This document shows positions 1 to 5,423 of a stretch of 5,423 nt of DNA, piece after piece. The stretch covers positions 1 through 5,423 of the forward strand of contig JACCUS010000378.1 of NCBI GenBank assembly GCA_013811715.1, written 5' to 3'. The position numbers and the translations under genes were made by a program. The notes beneath the pieces were generated by a model. The model saw nothing but the letters and a program-made list of their open reading frames with translations. It searched no databases and was not told the origin of the DNA. The first letter of the stretch is position 1; the number at the start of each line of letters is the position of its first letter. This stretch comes from Nocardioidaceae bacterium (GTDB lineage Bacteria > Actinomycetota > Actinomycetes > Propionibacteriales > Nocardioidaceae).

Positions 1-1335
1 GTGGCCGCCGAGGCCGCCCGCGACGACGACCTCGCCGGCCTCGCCGACCTGGAGCAGCGGCTCACCGCTGCCCGCGAGAGCCCCGACGCTGCGCCCGACA
101 GCGGCGAGCTCGACCGGCTCGCAGCCGCCGCCCGCAGCACTCGACAGGCCGAGACCGACTCGCGGCTCTCACTTCGTACGGCGGAGGAGCGCGCCCGAGC
201 GCTGCACGGCCGCGCCGACTCCCTCACCCGATCCGCTGATCAGGAGCGCGCCGCGCGGGACCGCGCCGCCGACCGGCGACGGCGCCGGCGGCGTGAAGCA
301 CAGGAGGCCGACGTCCTCGGCAAGGCGGCCCACGTCGTGCTGGCCCGGCTCGAGCGTTCGCTGAGGTATGCGGCCGGTCGACGAGCCGAGGCCGAGACCG
401 CCCGGGCCGATCGAGAGCAGTCGTTGACTGCCGGACGGGGCAGGCTGCGCGAGCTCGAGTCCGAGCTGGCCGGTCTCACCGACACGGTGCACCGCGACGA
501 GATCCTGCGGGCCGAGGAACGGATGCGGATGGAGCAGCTCGAGCAGCGCTCGCTCGACGAGCTCGGCCTCGGCCTGGAGACGCTGGTGGCCGACTACGGC
601 CCCGACCAGCTGGTGCCTGCCGCGTCAGTGCCGGGCGACGAGCACGACGCCGCCCCCGAGCATGTGCCATTCGTCCGCGACCAGCAGCAGAAGCGGCTGC
701 GGGCGGCGGAGCGTGACCTGGCCCAGCTCGGCCGGATCAACCCGCTGGCTCTGGAGGAGTTCTCTGCGCTGGAGGAGCGCCACAAGTTCCTCAGCGAACA
801 GCTAGACGACCTGAAGAAGACCCGCCGCGACCTGCTCGACATCGTCAGCGACGTCGACGAGCGCGTGGAGCAGGCCTTCACCGAGGCGTACGCCGACGTG
901 TCGAGAGAGTTCGCTGTTGTGTTCGCGCGACTGTTCCCTGGCGGTGAGGGCAGCCTCGTGCTGACCGACCCGGGTGACATGCTGGCGACCGGCGTCGAGG
1001 TCGAGGCGCGCCCACCCGGCAAGAAGATCAAGCGGTTGTCGTTGCTGTCCGGTGGGGAGCGGTCGCTGGTGGCGGTGGCGTTCTTGGTGGCGCTCTTCAA
1101 GGCTCGCCCGTCGCCGTTCTACATCCTCGATGAGGTCGAGGCGGCGCTCGACGACGTCAACCTCGGCCGGCTGCTCGAGATCTACGAGGAACTGCGCGAG
1201 GCGTCTCAGTTGGTGGTCATCACCCACCAGAAGCGGACGATGGAGGTCGCCGACGCGCTGTACGGCGTCTCGATGCGAGGCGACGGGGTGTCGGCCGTGA
1301 TCAGCCAACGCCTCCGCGAGGCCGAACCCGCATAG
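1..1335 (+). CDS. smc: Chromosome segregation protein SMC, C-terminal part (5' end outside window)
   Basis: This is the C-terminal 444 residues of the SMC ATPase, which with ScpA/ScpB organises and segregates the chromosome. The open frame begins at the window edge, so the GTG at base 1 is most likely an internal Val codon rather than the start; full-length SMC is about 1,150-1,200 residues, so most of the protein is missing. Residues 1 to about 240 are charged, Ala/Glu/Arg-rich coiled coil (the arm returning from the hinge), including seven consecutive Arg at 92-98. RINPLALEEF at 245-254 matches the conserved segment where the coil nears the head. The ATPase half-head follows: signature motif LLSGGE (348-353), Walker B FYILDE (373-378), D-loop ALDD (382-385) and H-loop His409 in VVITHQ. 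Nothing is broken in the visible part. It ends 43 nt before ftsY, and no terminator is visible between them, so cotranscription is likely (inference). Confidence 0.96.
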   Translation: MAAEAARDDDLAGLADLEQRLTAARESPDAAPDSGELDRLAAAARSTRQAETDSRLSLRTAEERARALHGRADSLTRSADQERAARDRAADRRRRRRREAQEADVLGKAAHVVLARLERSLRYAAGRRAEAETARADREQSLTAGRGRLRELESELAGLTDTVHRDEILRAEERMRMEQLEQRSLDELGLGLETLVADYGPDQLVPAASVPGDEHDAAPEHVPFVRDQQQKRLRAAERDLAQLGRINPLALEEFSALEERHKFLSEQLDDLKKTRRDLLDIVSDVDERVEQAFTEAYADVSREFAVVFARLFPGGEGSLVLTDPGDMLATGVEVEARPPGKKIKRLSLLSGGERSLVAVAFLVALFKARPSPFYILDEVEAALDDVNLGRLLEIYEELREASQLVVITHQKRTMEVADALYGVSMRGDGVSAVISQRLREAEPA

Positions 1336-1378
1336 CGAGCAGTTCTCCGAGCGGGGGCATCTGTCAGGATGGGTCATC

Positions 1379-2557
1379 GTGCCTGATGCCCTGTATCTCG
1401 CCATCGCCATCGCCGTCCTTGCCCTGACGGTCGTGGTCGGTTACGTCTCGACCCGGGTACGTCGCCGGGGCGCACCGAGCGACGTACGAACCGACGGCAC
1501 GACCGCGACAGCCGAGCCTGGCGTCGAGGAGGAGACGGAGACGCCGCGGGTGGCCCCGACCCTGACGGTCGACGATGATGTGCTGCCCGATGACGTGCTG
1601 GTGGGGACGCTGGTCGCGCCAGAGATCGAGCGGCCGGACACGGTCGCAGGGCGGCTGCAGCGGCTCCGGTCCCGGCTGGCCCGGTCGCAGTCGACACTGG
1701 GTCGGGGACTGTTGACGCTGCTGTCCCGCGACAGTCTCGACGAGGAGACATGGGAAGAGGTGGAGGACACCCTGCTCGCCGCCGACGTGGGGGTGGCGCC
1801 CACGCAGGAGCTGGTCGAACGGCTCAAGACACGCGTGCGCGTGGAGTCGGCTTCGCCGGCGCGGGCCCGGGCGCTGCTCCGCGAGGAGCTGATCGCCCTG
1901 GTCGATCCGACACTCGACCGCTCGCTGCGTGCGGACCGGCTCGAGGGCAAGCCGGGCGTTGTGATGGTCGTCGGCGTCAACGGAGTCGGCAAGACCACGA
2001 CCGTCGGCAAGATCGCCAGAGTGCTCGTCGCCCAGGACAAGGACGTGCTGCTCGGCGCGGCCGACACTTTCCGAGCCGCCGCGGCGGACCAGCTGCAGAC
2101 GTGGGGGGAGCGGGTCGGCGTGCCGACCGTGCGAGGCCATGAGGGCGCCGACCCGGCCAGCGTGGCATTCGAGGCTGCGCGTGCTGGGGTGGAGCAGGAG
2201 GTCGACACGGTGCTGATCGACACCGCCGGTCGGCTGCACACCAAGACCGGGCTGATGGACGAGCTCGGCAAGGTCAAGCGGGTCGTCGAGAAGCAGGCGC
2301 TGGTCGACGAGGTTCTGCTCGTCATCGACGCCACCACGGGCCAGAACGGGCTCACCCAGGCGCGCATCTTCGCGGAGGTGGTCGACGTGACCGGGATCGT
2401 ATTGACCAAGCTCGACGGCACCGCGAAGGGCGGCATCGTCATCGCCGTACAGCGTGAGCTCGGGGTGCCGGTGAAGCTCGTCGGGCTGGGCGAGGGGGCC
2501 GATGACCTGGCGCCGTTCGAGGCCGAGGCATTCGTGGACGCCCTCCTCGGAGACTGA
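1379..2557 (+). CDS. ftsY: Signal recognition particle receptor FtsY (SRP-GTPase)
   Basis: FtsY is the membrane receptor for SRP (Ffh plus 4.5S RNA). The two GTPases dimerise, hydrolyse GTP reciprocally and hand the ribosome-nascent chain to SecYEG. The 392-residue protein begins with a hydrophobic segment at about 4-22 followed by Arg residues, a membrane anchor often seen in actinobacterial FtsY. An acidic, low-complexity linker (about 32-88) follows, then an amphipathic basic stretch (about 91-108) leading into the N domain. All SRP-GTPase motifs are present: G1 GVNGVGKTTT (199-208), G2 DTFRAAA (229-235), G3 DTAGR (281-285), G4 TKLD (343-346) and the closing GLGEGADDLAPF (369-380). The GTG start is preferred because AGGA at 1366-1369 lies 9 nt upstream, there is no upstream in-frame ATG, GTG or TTG after the smc stop, and it retains the anchor. 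It is distinguished from Ffh by the lack of a C-terminal M domain. Confidence 0.98.
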   Translation: MPDALYLAIAIAVLALTVVVGYVSTRVRRRGAPSDVRTDGTTATAEPGVEEETETPRVAPTLTVDDDVLPDDVLVGTLVAPEIERPDTVAGRLQRLRSRLARSQSTLGRGLLTLLSRDSLDEETWEEVEDTLLAADVGVAPTQELVERLKTRVRVESASPARARALLREELIALVDPTLDRSLRADRLEGKPGVVMVVGVNGVGKTTTVGKIARVLVAQDKDVLLGAADTFRAAAADQLQTWGERVGVPTVRGHEGADPASVAFEAARAGVEQEVDTVLIDTAGRLHTKTGLMDELGKVKRVVEKQALVDEVLLVIDATTGQNGLTQARIFAEVVDVTGIVLTKLDGTAKGGIVIAVQRELGVPVKLVGLGEGADDLAPFEAEAFVDALLGD

Positions 2558-2560
2558 GGC

Positions 2561-3436
2561 CTACGACGCCGCCGGATCGGTGGCCGGCTGGGTCAACGCC
2601 CACCGGATCGTCCGAGTCAGTCCGGCGCCGGCGGGGCGGACGGCGAACGCTTCGGTGACGGGCAGGTGGGGGAGCCGCAGCGGTCGCCGCGACCAGGCGG
2701 GCAGCAGGCTGACCGCAGCGGCGGCGAGCACGCCGTACGCCGGTCGTGCCGCGAGTGGCAGCGGCGGGTTGAGCAGCATGAACCTGGCAGCCGAGCGAGC
2801 CTCGGGTGTGCCGGCCAGCTCCGGGCGGTACACCTGCAGCTGGGCGCGCATCTGCGCCACACTCCGCGGGGCGTCGACGACTCCCAGCGCCTCGGCGACC
2901 CGAGCCGTCTCGGCGACGTACGCGTCGCGTCCTGAGCCGTCGAGGGGCCGCTGGCCGTAGCGTTGGTGTGCCGACAGAAAGCTGTCGATCTCGGCGAGAT
3001 GCACCCACTTCAGCAGGTGTGGGTCCGAGGCGGAGTAAGGGCGCCCGTCGGCCGCGATTCCGTTGACACGGGCATGGATCGATCGGATCCGCGCCAGCAT
3101 CGCCTCTGCGTCGGTCGCGGCCCCGAAGGTCGTGATCGCCAGGAAGTAGCTCGTGCGCTGGAGTCGTCCCCAGGGGTCGCCTTCGAAGCCCGAGTGCGCG
3201 GCGACCCCGGCCATCGCGAGCGGGTGGAGTGACTGGAGCAGCAGGGCTCGCAGCCCGCCCACGAACATCGACGCGTCGCCGTGCACTCGCCTGATCGCGG
3301 AGTCGGCGGCGAACCAGCGCGGCCCAGGGGTGGAGTGGATCTGATCGCGTCGGCGCGGCCCCTCGGGGCCGGCGACTCGGTCGAACAGCTGCTGGGCGAG
3401 GCGTTGCCGCACATCGCCGAGCAGGGGGAGCGCCAT
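2561..3436 (-). CDS. DUF2236 / MpaB-type oxygenase-family protein
   Basis: This 291-residue protein resembles the DUF2236 family, which groups with the fungal MpaB oxygenase and the bacterial latex-clearing protein (Lcp), a b-type haem enzyme. Visible family features are the core SLHPLAMAGVAAHSGF (69-84), DPWGRLQRT (87-95), Phe104-Gly105, IHARVNG (120-126) and DPHLLKWVH (138-146). Arg91, Thr95 and His121 have an order and spacing close to the Arg/Thr/His set described around the haem of Lcp; mapping them as equivalent is my inference. There is no signal peptide. A mildly hydrophobic stretch lies at about 234-248. The frame is open further upstream to 3571, but I chose the ATG at 3436 because it begins at a natural N-terminus and avoids an 86-nt overlap with the preceding gene. 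A purine-rich GAGAGG lies 12 nt before it, somewhat distant. It probably forms a transcript with the hydrolase gene 49 nt upstream. Its stop is 3 nt from the convergent ftsY stop. Substrate and redox activity are unknown. Confidence 0.85.
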   Translation of the reverse strand: MALPLLGDVRQRLAQQLFDRVAGPEGPRRRDQIHSTPGPRWFAADSAIRRVHGDASMFVGGLRALLLQSLHPLAMAGVAAHSGFEGDPWGRLQRTSYFLAITTFGAATDAEAMLARIRSIHARVNGIAADGRPYSASDPHLLKWVHLAEIDSFLSAHQRYGQRPLDGSGRDAYVAETARVAEALGVVDAPRSVAQMRAQLQVYRPELAGTPEARSAARFMLLNPPLPLAARPAYGVLAAAAVSLLPAWSRRPLRLPHLPVTEAFAVRPAGAGLTRTIRWALTQPATDPAAS

Positions 3437-3485
3437 TCGCCCAGTATGCCTCTCGCCGAAACTGCCTCGTCGTCGCGGACGAAGG

Positions 3486-4163
3486 TCAGGAGTCGACGAC
3501 CCCGAACTCGGCGGGCCGGCCGTCGTGGAGGTCGCGCACCTCCATGCCGTCGGGGCCGAAGTCCAAGACATGCCCGAGGTACATCCGGCGGCCCGCCTCG
3601 GCGAGGAGCGCGTCGTGGATGGGCACGGCGAAGCGGGGTGCGATCCGGCGTACGAACGTCAACGTGTCCCGCACCGCGGTCCAGGGCGCGTTGATGGGGA
3701 GGGCCAGTACGTCGACCGGGCCGGGCTCGGCGTCGTAGGCGTCGCCGGGGTGGAACAGCGTTGGCTCGCCTTCGGCGGAGACGACCACGCCGAGATTACC
3801 CACCCGGGGCATCCACTCGTTGTTGAAGGCATGCAGGTCACCCACCGGGCTGATCTGGGCGTCCCCGACGGAGACGGTCTCACCGGTAGCAAGCGGTTGT
3901 GGGCGCAGCCGCCCACCGGTCTGCTCGGCCACCTGCTCCGCGGTCTGCGGCTCTGCGGCGACGAGCGCGTCGGGGTTGTTCGCCACCAGCTCGGGCAGCC
4001 GCTCGAGGTCGCAGTGGTCGGGGTGCTGGTGCGTCACCACGATCGCGTCGAGGCCGGTGAGGGACTCGAGCCCGTGCGAGAAGCTGCCGGGGTCGATCAA
4101 GATCCGCGTGTGGTCGCCGACTTCGACGAGCAGGCACGAGTGGCCAAGATGTGTGAGGCGCAT
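3486..4163 (-). CDS. Metallo-beta-lactamase-fold hydrolase (UlaG-like)
   Basis: A 225-residue cytoplasmic metal-dependent hydrolase of the MBL superfamily, of the short UlaG-like type that starts directly with the first strand (MRLTHLGHSC). The metal site looks complete: His8 in LGHSC, Asp24 in the LIDPG strand, the HxHxDH motif HQHPDH (45-50), His111 in GDLHA, Asp141 in FHPGDA (137-142) and His183 in PIHDA. Length is normal for the family and nothing is truncated. No signal peptide is visible. The start is fixed by the canonical N-terminus; an AGG lies about 8 nt upstream, so the ribosome site is weak to moderate. It is divergent from the alaX-like gene with 53 nt between start codons and is followed by the DUF2236 gene after 49 nt, suggesting a two-gene operon. 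The substrate cannot be predicted: relatives include lactonases, phosphodiesterases and many uncharacterised proteins. Confidence 0.93.
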   Translation of the reverse strand: MRLTHLGHSCLLVEVGDHTRILIDPGSFSHGLESLTGLDAIVVTHQHPDHCDLERLPELVANNPDALVAAEPQTAEQVAEQTGGRLRPQPLATGETVSVGDAQISPVGDLHAFNNEWMPRVGNLGVVVSAEGEPTLFHPGDAYDAEPGPVDVLALPINAPWTAVRDTLTFVRRIAPRFAVPIHDALLAEAGRRMYLGHVLDFGPDGMEVRDLHDGRPAEFGVVDS

Positions 4164-4187
4164 GTGTCCAACCTACGCGCGCCTCCC

Positions 4188-4193
4188 TACGAT
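4188..4193 (+). promoter_or_regulatory. Possible -10 element for the alaX-like gene
   Basis: TACGAT fits the actinobacterial TANNNT -10 pattern and matches four of six bases of TATAAT. It would place transcription start near 4200, giving a leader of roughly 17 nt that still includes the ribosome binding site. No good -35 is visible; TGTCCA at 4165-4170, 17 nt upstream, matches only three of six. It lies in the 53-nt gap between the divergent hydrolase and alaX-like genes, where a promoter is expected. This is a motif-level guess only. Confidence 0.3.
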
Positions 4194-4204
4194 GGAGAGC
4201 CGGC

Positions 4205-4215
4205 GAAGGTGGAGG
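4205..4215 (+). promoter_or_regulatory. Ribosome binding site of the alaX-like gene
   Basis: GAAGG at 4205-4209 lies 7 nt before the ATG at 4217, a normal Shine-Dalgarno spacing. A second GGAGG at 4211-4215 is a better match to the anti-SD but lies only 1 nt from the ATG, too close to work for this start. The first copy supports choosing 4217 over the internal Met13. Confidence 0.6.
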
Positions 4216-4216
4216 C

Positions 4217-4927
4217 ATGAATCTTCCGTTGTACTGGCAGGACCAGACGACGATGAGTTGGCGCGCGTCGGTGCTGGAGTCGTCGACGGACGGGATCATG
4301 CTCGATGCGTCGGCCTTCTATCCGGGGGGCGGCGGGCAGCCCCCCGACGCTGGTGTCCTCGAATGGGACGGCGTCTTCGCGCGCATCGAGGGCGTGCGCG
4401 GTGGCGGCGCATTGGTGCCTCGCGAAGGCGACCCGGTGCCGCCAGTCGGCGCCTGTGTGGTGGGTCGCCTTGACGACGTACGCCGTCGGTCGCTGATGCG
4501 GACACACTCGGCGCTGCACGTCGTCTGCGGGGTCGTCTACCGCGACTTCGGGGCGCTCGTCACGGGCTCCAACATGGAGCCGCTCAGTGGCCGGATGGAC
4601 TTCAACCTCCCCGAGGTCCCCGATGGTTTCAAGTCAGAGCTGGAGCGGGTCGTCAACGAGGAGATCGCCCGTGGTCGCGCGATCACGGCACGCATAGTCA
4701 CCCGAGACGAGGCCCTCGCGGACGCAGACGTGATGCGCACGGCGCAGAACCTCATCCCCGACCAGATCGAGCAGGTCCGCATCATCGACGTACAAGGTCT
4801 GGACGCCCAGGCCGACTCGGGCACCCACGTGGCCTCCACCAAGCAGATCGGCGAGGTGTCGATCACCAAGGTCGAGAGCAAGGGCAAGGGCTTTCGGCGG
4901 GTCCGCATCACGCTGCCGAACGCCTGA
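4217..4927 (+). CDS. AlaX-type alanyl-tRNA editing protein
   Basis: A 236-residue free-standing relative of the alanyl-tRNA synthetase editing domain. Such proteins hydrolyse Ser (or Gly) wrongly attached to tRNA-Ala, acting in trans in the cytoplasm. Its size and layout fit the AlaX-M type: an N-terminal barrel with the glycine-rich FYPGGGGQPPDAG (34-46), then the second additional (SAD) domain. There is no C-terminal C-Ala domain as in AlaX-L. The first half of the metal site, HSALH (His97, His101), is intact. The second half, normally CxxxH in a CGGTHV context, reads DSGTHV (200-205), so His204 is kept but the Cys position is Asp200. Family features IGEV (211-214) and a basic KGKGFRRVRI end (222-231) remain, and nothing is truncated. 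The gene ends in TGA, and the same frame stays open afterwards to the window end. Metal-dependent editing is expected by homology, but the altered ligand makes specificity less certain. Confidence 0.92.
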   Translation: MNLPLYWQDQTTMSWRASVLESSTDGIMLDASAFYPGGGGQPPDAGVLEWDGVFARIEGVRGGGALVPREGDPVPPVGACVVGRLDDVRRRSLMRTHSALHVVCGVVYRDFGALVTGSNMEPLSGRMDFNLPEVPDGFKSELERVVNEEIARGRAITARIVTRDEALADADVMRTAQNLIPDQIEQVRIIDVQGLDAQADSGTHVASTKQIGEVSITKVESKGKGFRRVRITLPNA

Positions 4928-4996
4928 CGTCGCAACCGTCGGCTCGGTCAGCGGCGGGGCAGGATCAGCTTGGCAGCATGGGCTTGTCAGGGCGAC

Positions 4997-5104
4997 GTGT
5001 TCAGGATCGGGCTGGGTGTGGTCGTCGCGATCGGCGTTGCGCTCGACACCTTCGTGGTCCGCTCGCTGCTGGTGCCGGCCTTGGCCCTTGACCTTGGCCC
5101 GCGC
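4997..5104 (+). pseudogene. Remnant of an MMPL/RND-family transporter C-terminus
   Basis: Codons 4997-5104 translate to a hydrophobic segment (IGLGVVVAIGVALDTFVV) followed by RSLLVPALALDLG. This closely resembles the final membrane helix of actinobacterial MMPL-family exporters, where DTFVVRSLLVPAL is a recurrent motif. Nothing upstream in any forward frame continues the transporter: after the alaX-like stop the frame reads Arg-rich, non-hydrophobic residues. Only about 36 codons remain, no other transporter domain is visible and the usual Trp-Trp-Pro-like ending is absent. The frame has no stop before the FAD enzyme and is in phase with it, so a GTG start at 4997 could in principle add a membrane-anchored extension. 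The strong ribosome site at 5173-5177 argues against that. The family assignment rests on motif recall. Confidence 0.6.
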
Positions 5105-5148
5105 GCCGACGCCGAGTTTGCATGTTCACCCGACGCGGCAACCGCCTC

Positions 5149-5180
5149 TGGCTCCTTAACGTCAGGAGCGAGAGGAGTCA
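5149..5180 (+). promoter_or_regulatory. Competing hairpins around the FAD-enzyme ribosome binding site
   Basis: GCTCCT at 5151-5156 is a perfect inverted repeat of AGGAGC at 5164-5169 (6-bp stem, 7-nt loop). The same left arm, extended to 5149, can instead pair with 5173-5180 (8 bp including one G-U), which covers the Shine-Dalgarno AGGAG at 5173-5177. The two pairings exclude each other. The sequence complementarity is seen directly; any regulatory role is inference. It could also be chance, because a second AGGAG copy so close to the first makes such pairing easy. Confidence 0.3.
5173..5177 (+). promoter_or_regulatory. Ribosome binding site of the FAD-dependent enzyme
   Basis: AGGAG lies 5 nt before the ATG at 5183, a strong site. 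It decides the start: the reading frame is open upstream back to 4928 and contains possible GTG starts, but the ATG with this site gives the normal N-terminus of the family, a few residues before the FAD-binding strand. Confidence 0.75.
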
Positions 5181-5182
5181 CC

Positions 5183-5423
5183 ATGACCACCACGGAACAG
5201 TTCGAGACGATCATCATCGGCGGAGGACAGGCCGGCCTGTCGACCGGATACCACCTGGGGAGGCGCGGACGGCCGTTCGTGATCCTCGAAGCCAATCATC
5301 GGGTTGGCGACGTGTGGCGGGAGAGGTTCGACTCACTGCGCCTCTACAGTCCGGCCAAGTACGACGGCCTGCCCGGCTGGGGGATTCCGATGTCGCGCTG
5401 GTCCTGGCCCACGAAGGATGACA
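5183..5423 (+). CDS. FAD-dependent oxidoreductase, flavin-monooxygenase-like (N-terminal part; 3' end outside window)
   Basis: The first 80 residues of a flavoprotein; the frame runs off the window end without a stop. A short leader (1-8) precedes the FAD-binding Rossmann strand TIIIGGGQAGLS (9-20), with the dinucleotide glycines at 13, 15 and 18 and the acidic residue ending strand 2 at Glu36 (VILEA). RVGDVWRERFDSLRLYSP (40-57) matches the region after strand 2 in bacterial flavin-containing monooxygenases and CzcO-like flavoproteins, which usually reads GxxW followed by a Tyr or Phe and an Arg-Leu motif. Such enzymes use NADPH and O2 to oxygenate small molecules, but the NADPH site and any substrate clues lie beyond the window. 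There is no signal peptide. The ATG is supported by AGGAG 5 nt upstream. The 255 nt before it hold only the transporter remnant, so the gene probably has its own promoter, but I see no convincing -10/-35 pair. Confidence 0.88.
   Translation, partial: MTTTEQFETIIIGGGQAGLSTGYHLGRRGRPFVILEANHRVGDVWRERFDSLRLYSPAKYDGLPGWGIPMSRWSWPTKDD

Noticed and set aside
1211..1229. 6-bp inverted repeat TGGTGG / CCACCA inside smc
   Set aside because: It falls exactly on codons of the conserved H-loop (VVITHQ), so coding constraint explains it.
1369..1386. Five-codon ORF (ATG to TGA) overlapping the ftsY start
   Set aside because: It could be a coupling peptide, but it has no well-spaced ribosome site of its own and such short ORFs arise often by chance.
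802..1410. 202-codon minus-strand open frame opposite smc
   Set aside because: It is antisense to the conserved SMC ATPase head, and its sequence is a low-quality reverse reading typical of GC-rich genes.
1364..2239. 291-codon open frame on the minus strand opposite ftsY
   Set aside because: Composition is a His/Arg/Gln-rich mirror of the ftsY codons, with no recognisable domain. FtsY motifs on the plus strand are complete and unambiguous.
3437..3571. Longer N-terminus for the DUF2236 gene, starting at 3571
   Set aside because: The extra 45 residues are Ser/Thr/Arg-rich and would overlap the C-terminal codons of the hydrolase gene; the ATG at 3436 gives a sensible start.
3525..4220. 231-codon plus-strand open frame across the hydrolase gene
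   Set aside because: The minus-strand reading has every MBL metal-site motif; this frame has no recognisable domain and would overlap the alaX-like start.
4927..4998. 7-bp inverted repeat (4927-4933 with 4992-4998) after the alaX-like gene, considered as a terminator
   Set aside because: The loop is 58 nt and no T-tract follows; a chance match is more likely.
5122..5421. Plus-strand open frame beginning at an ATG at 5122
   Set aside because: It is out of phase with the FAD-binding reading at 5183, has no good ribosome site, and reads as Arg/His-rich noise.

Overview
The window is GC-rich with heavy use of G/C-ending codons and GTG as well as ATG starts. It opens with smc followed by ftsY in an actinobacterial arrangement. 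The SMC C-terminus and the membrane-anchored FtsY look actinobacterial, and the gene content would suit Nocardioidaceae or a related Propionibacteriales lineage. That taxonomic placement is inference from gene content and composition; no search was run.

Layout, left to right. (1) Positions 1-1335 (+) hold the 3' part of smc: the C-terminal coiled-coil arm plus the ATPase half-head with signature motif, Walker B and H-loop. The 5' part lies outside the window. (2) 1379-2557 (+) is a complete ftsY, the SRP receptor GTPase with an N-terminal membrane anchor, 43 nt after smc and probably in the same transcript. (3) On the minus strand, a probable two-gene unit converges on ftsY. It consists of an intact UlaG-like metallo-beta-lactamase-fold hydrolase (4163 to 3486) followed by a DUF2236/MpaB-type protein (3436 to 2561), whose stop codon lies only 3 nt from the ftsY stop. 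(4) Divergent from the hydrolase, after a 53-nt gap, is a complete AlaX-type alanyl-tRNA editing protein (4217-4927, +). Its usual zinc-ligand Cys appears to be replaced by Asp. (5) 4928-5182 contains no intact gene, but part of it reads as the last membrane segment of an MMPL/RND-family transporter, apparently a decayed remnant. (6) From 5183 (+) to the window end runs the start of an FAD-dependent, flavin-monooxygenase-like oxidoreductase, with a strong ribosome binding site that can be drawn inside two competing hairpins.

The genes do not form one obvious pathway. smc and ftsY are core chromosome-segregation and protein-targeting genes. The AlaX protein acts in translation quality control. 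The MBL-fold/MpaB pair and the FAD enzyme are accessory enzymes with unknown substrates. I see no CRISPR array, tRNA, rRNA, insertion sequence or phage element, and no convincing new multi-gene system. The items most worth a second look are the AlaX metal-site substitution, the MMPL remnant and the possible translation-control hairpins before the FAD enzyme.
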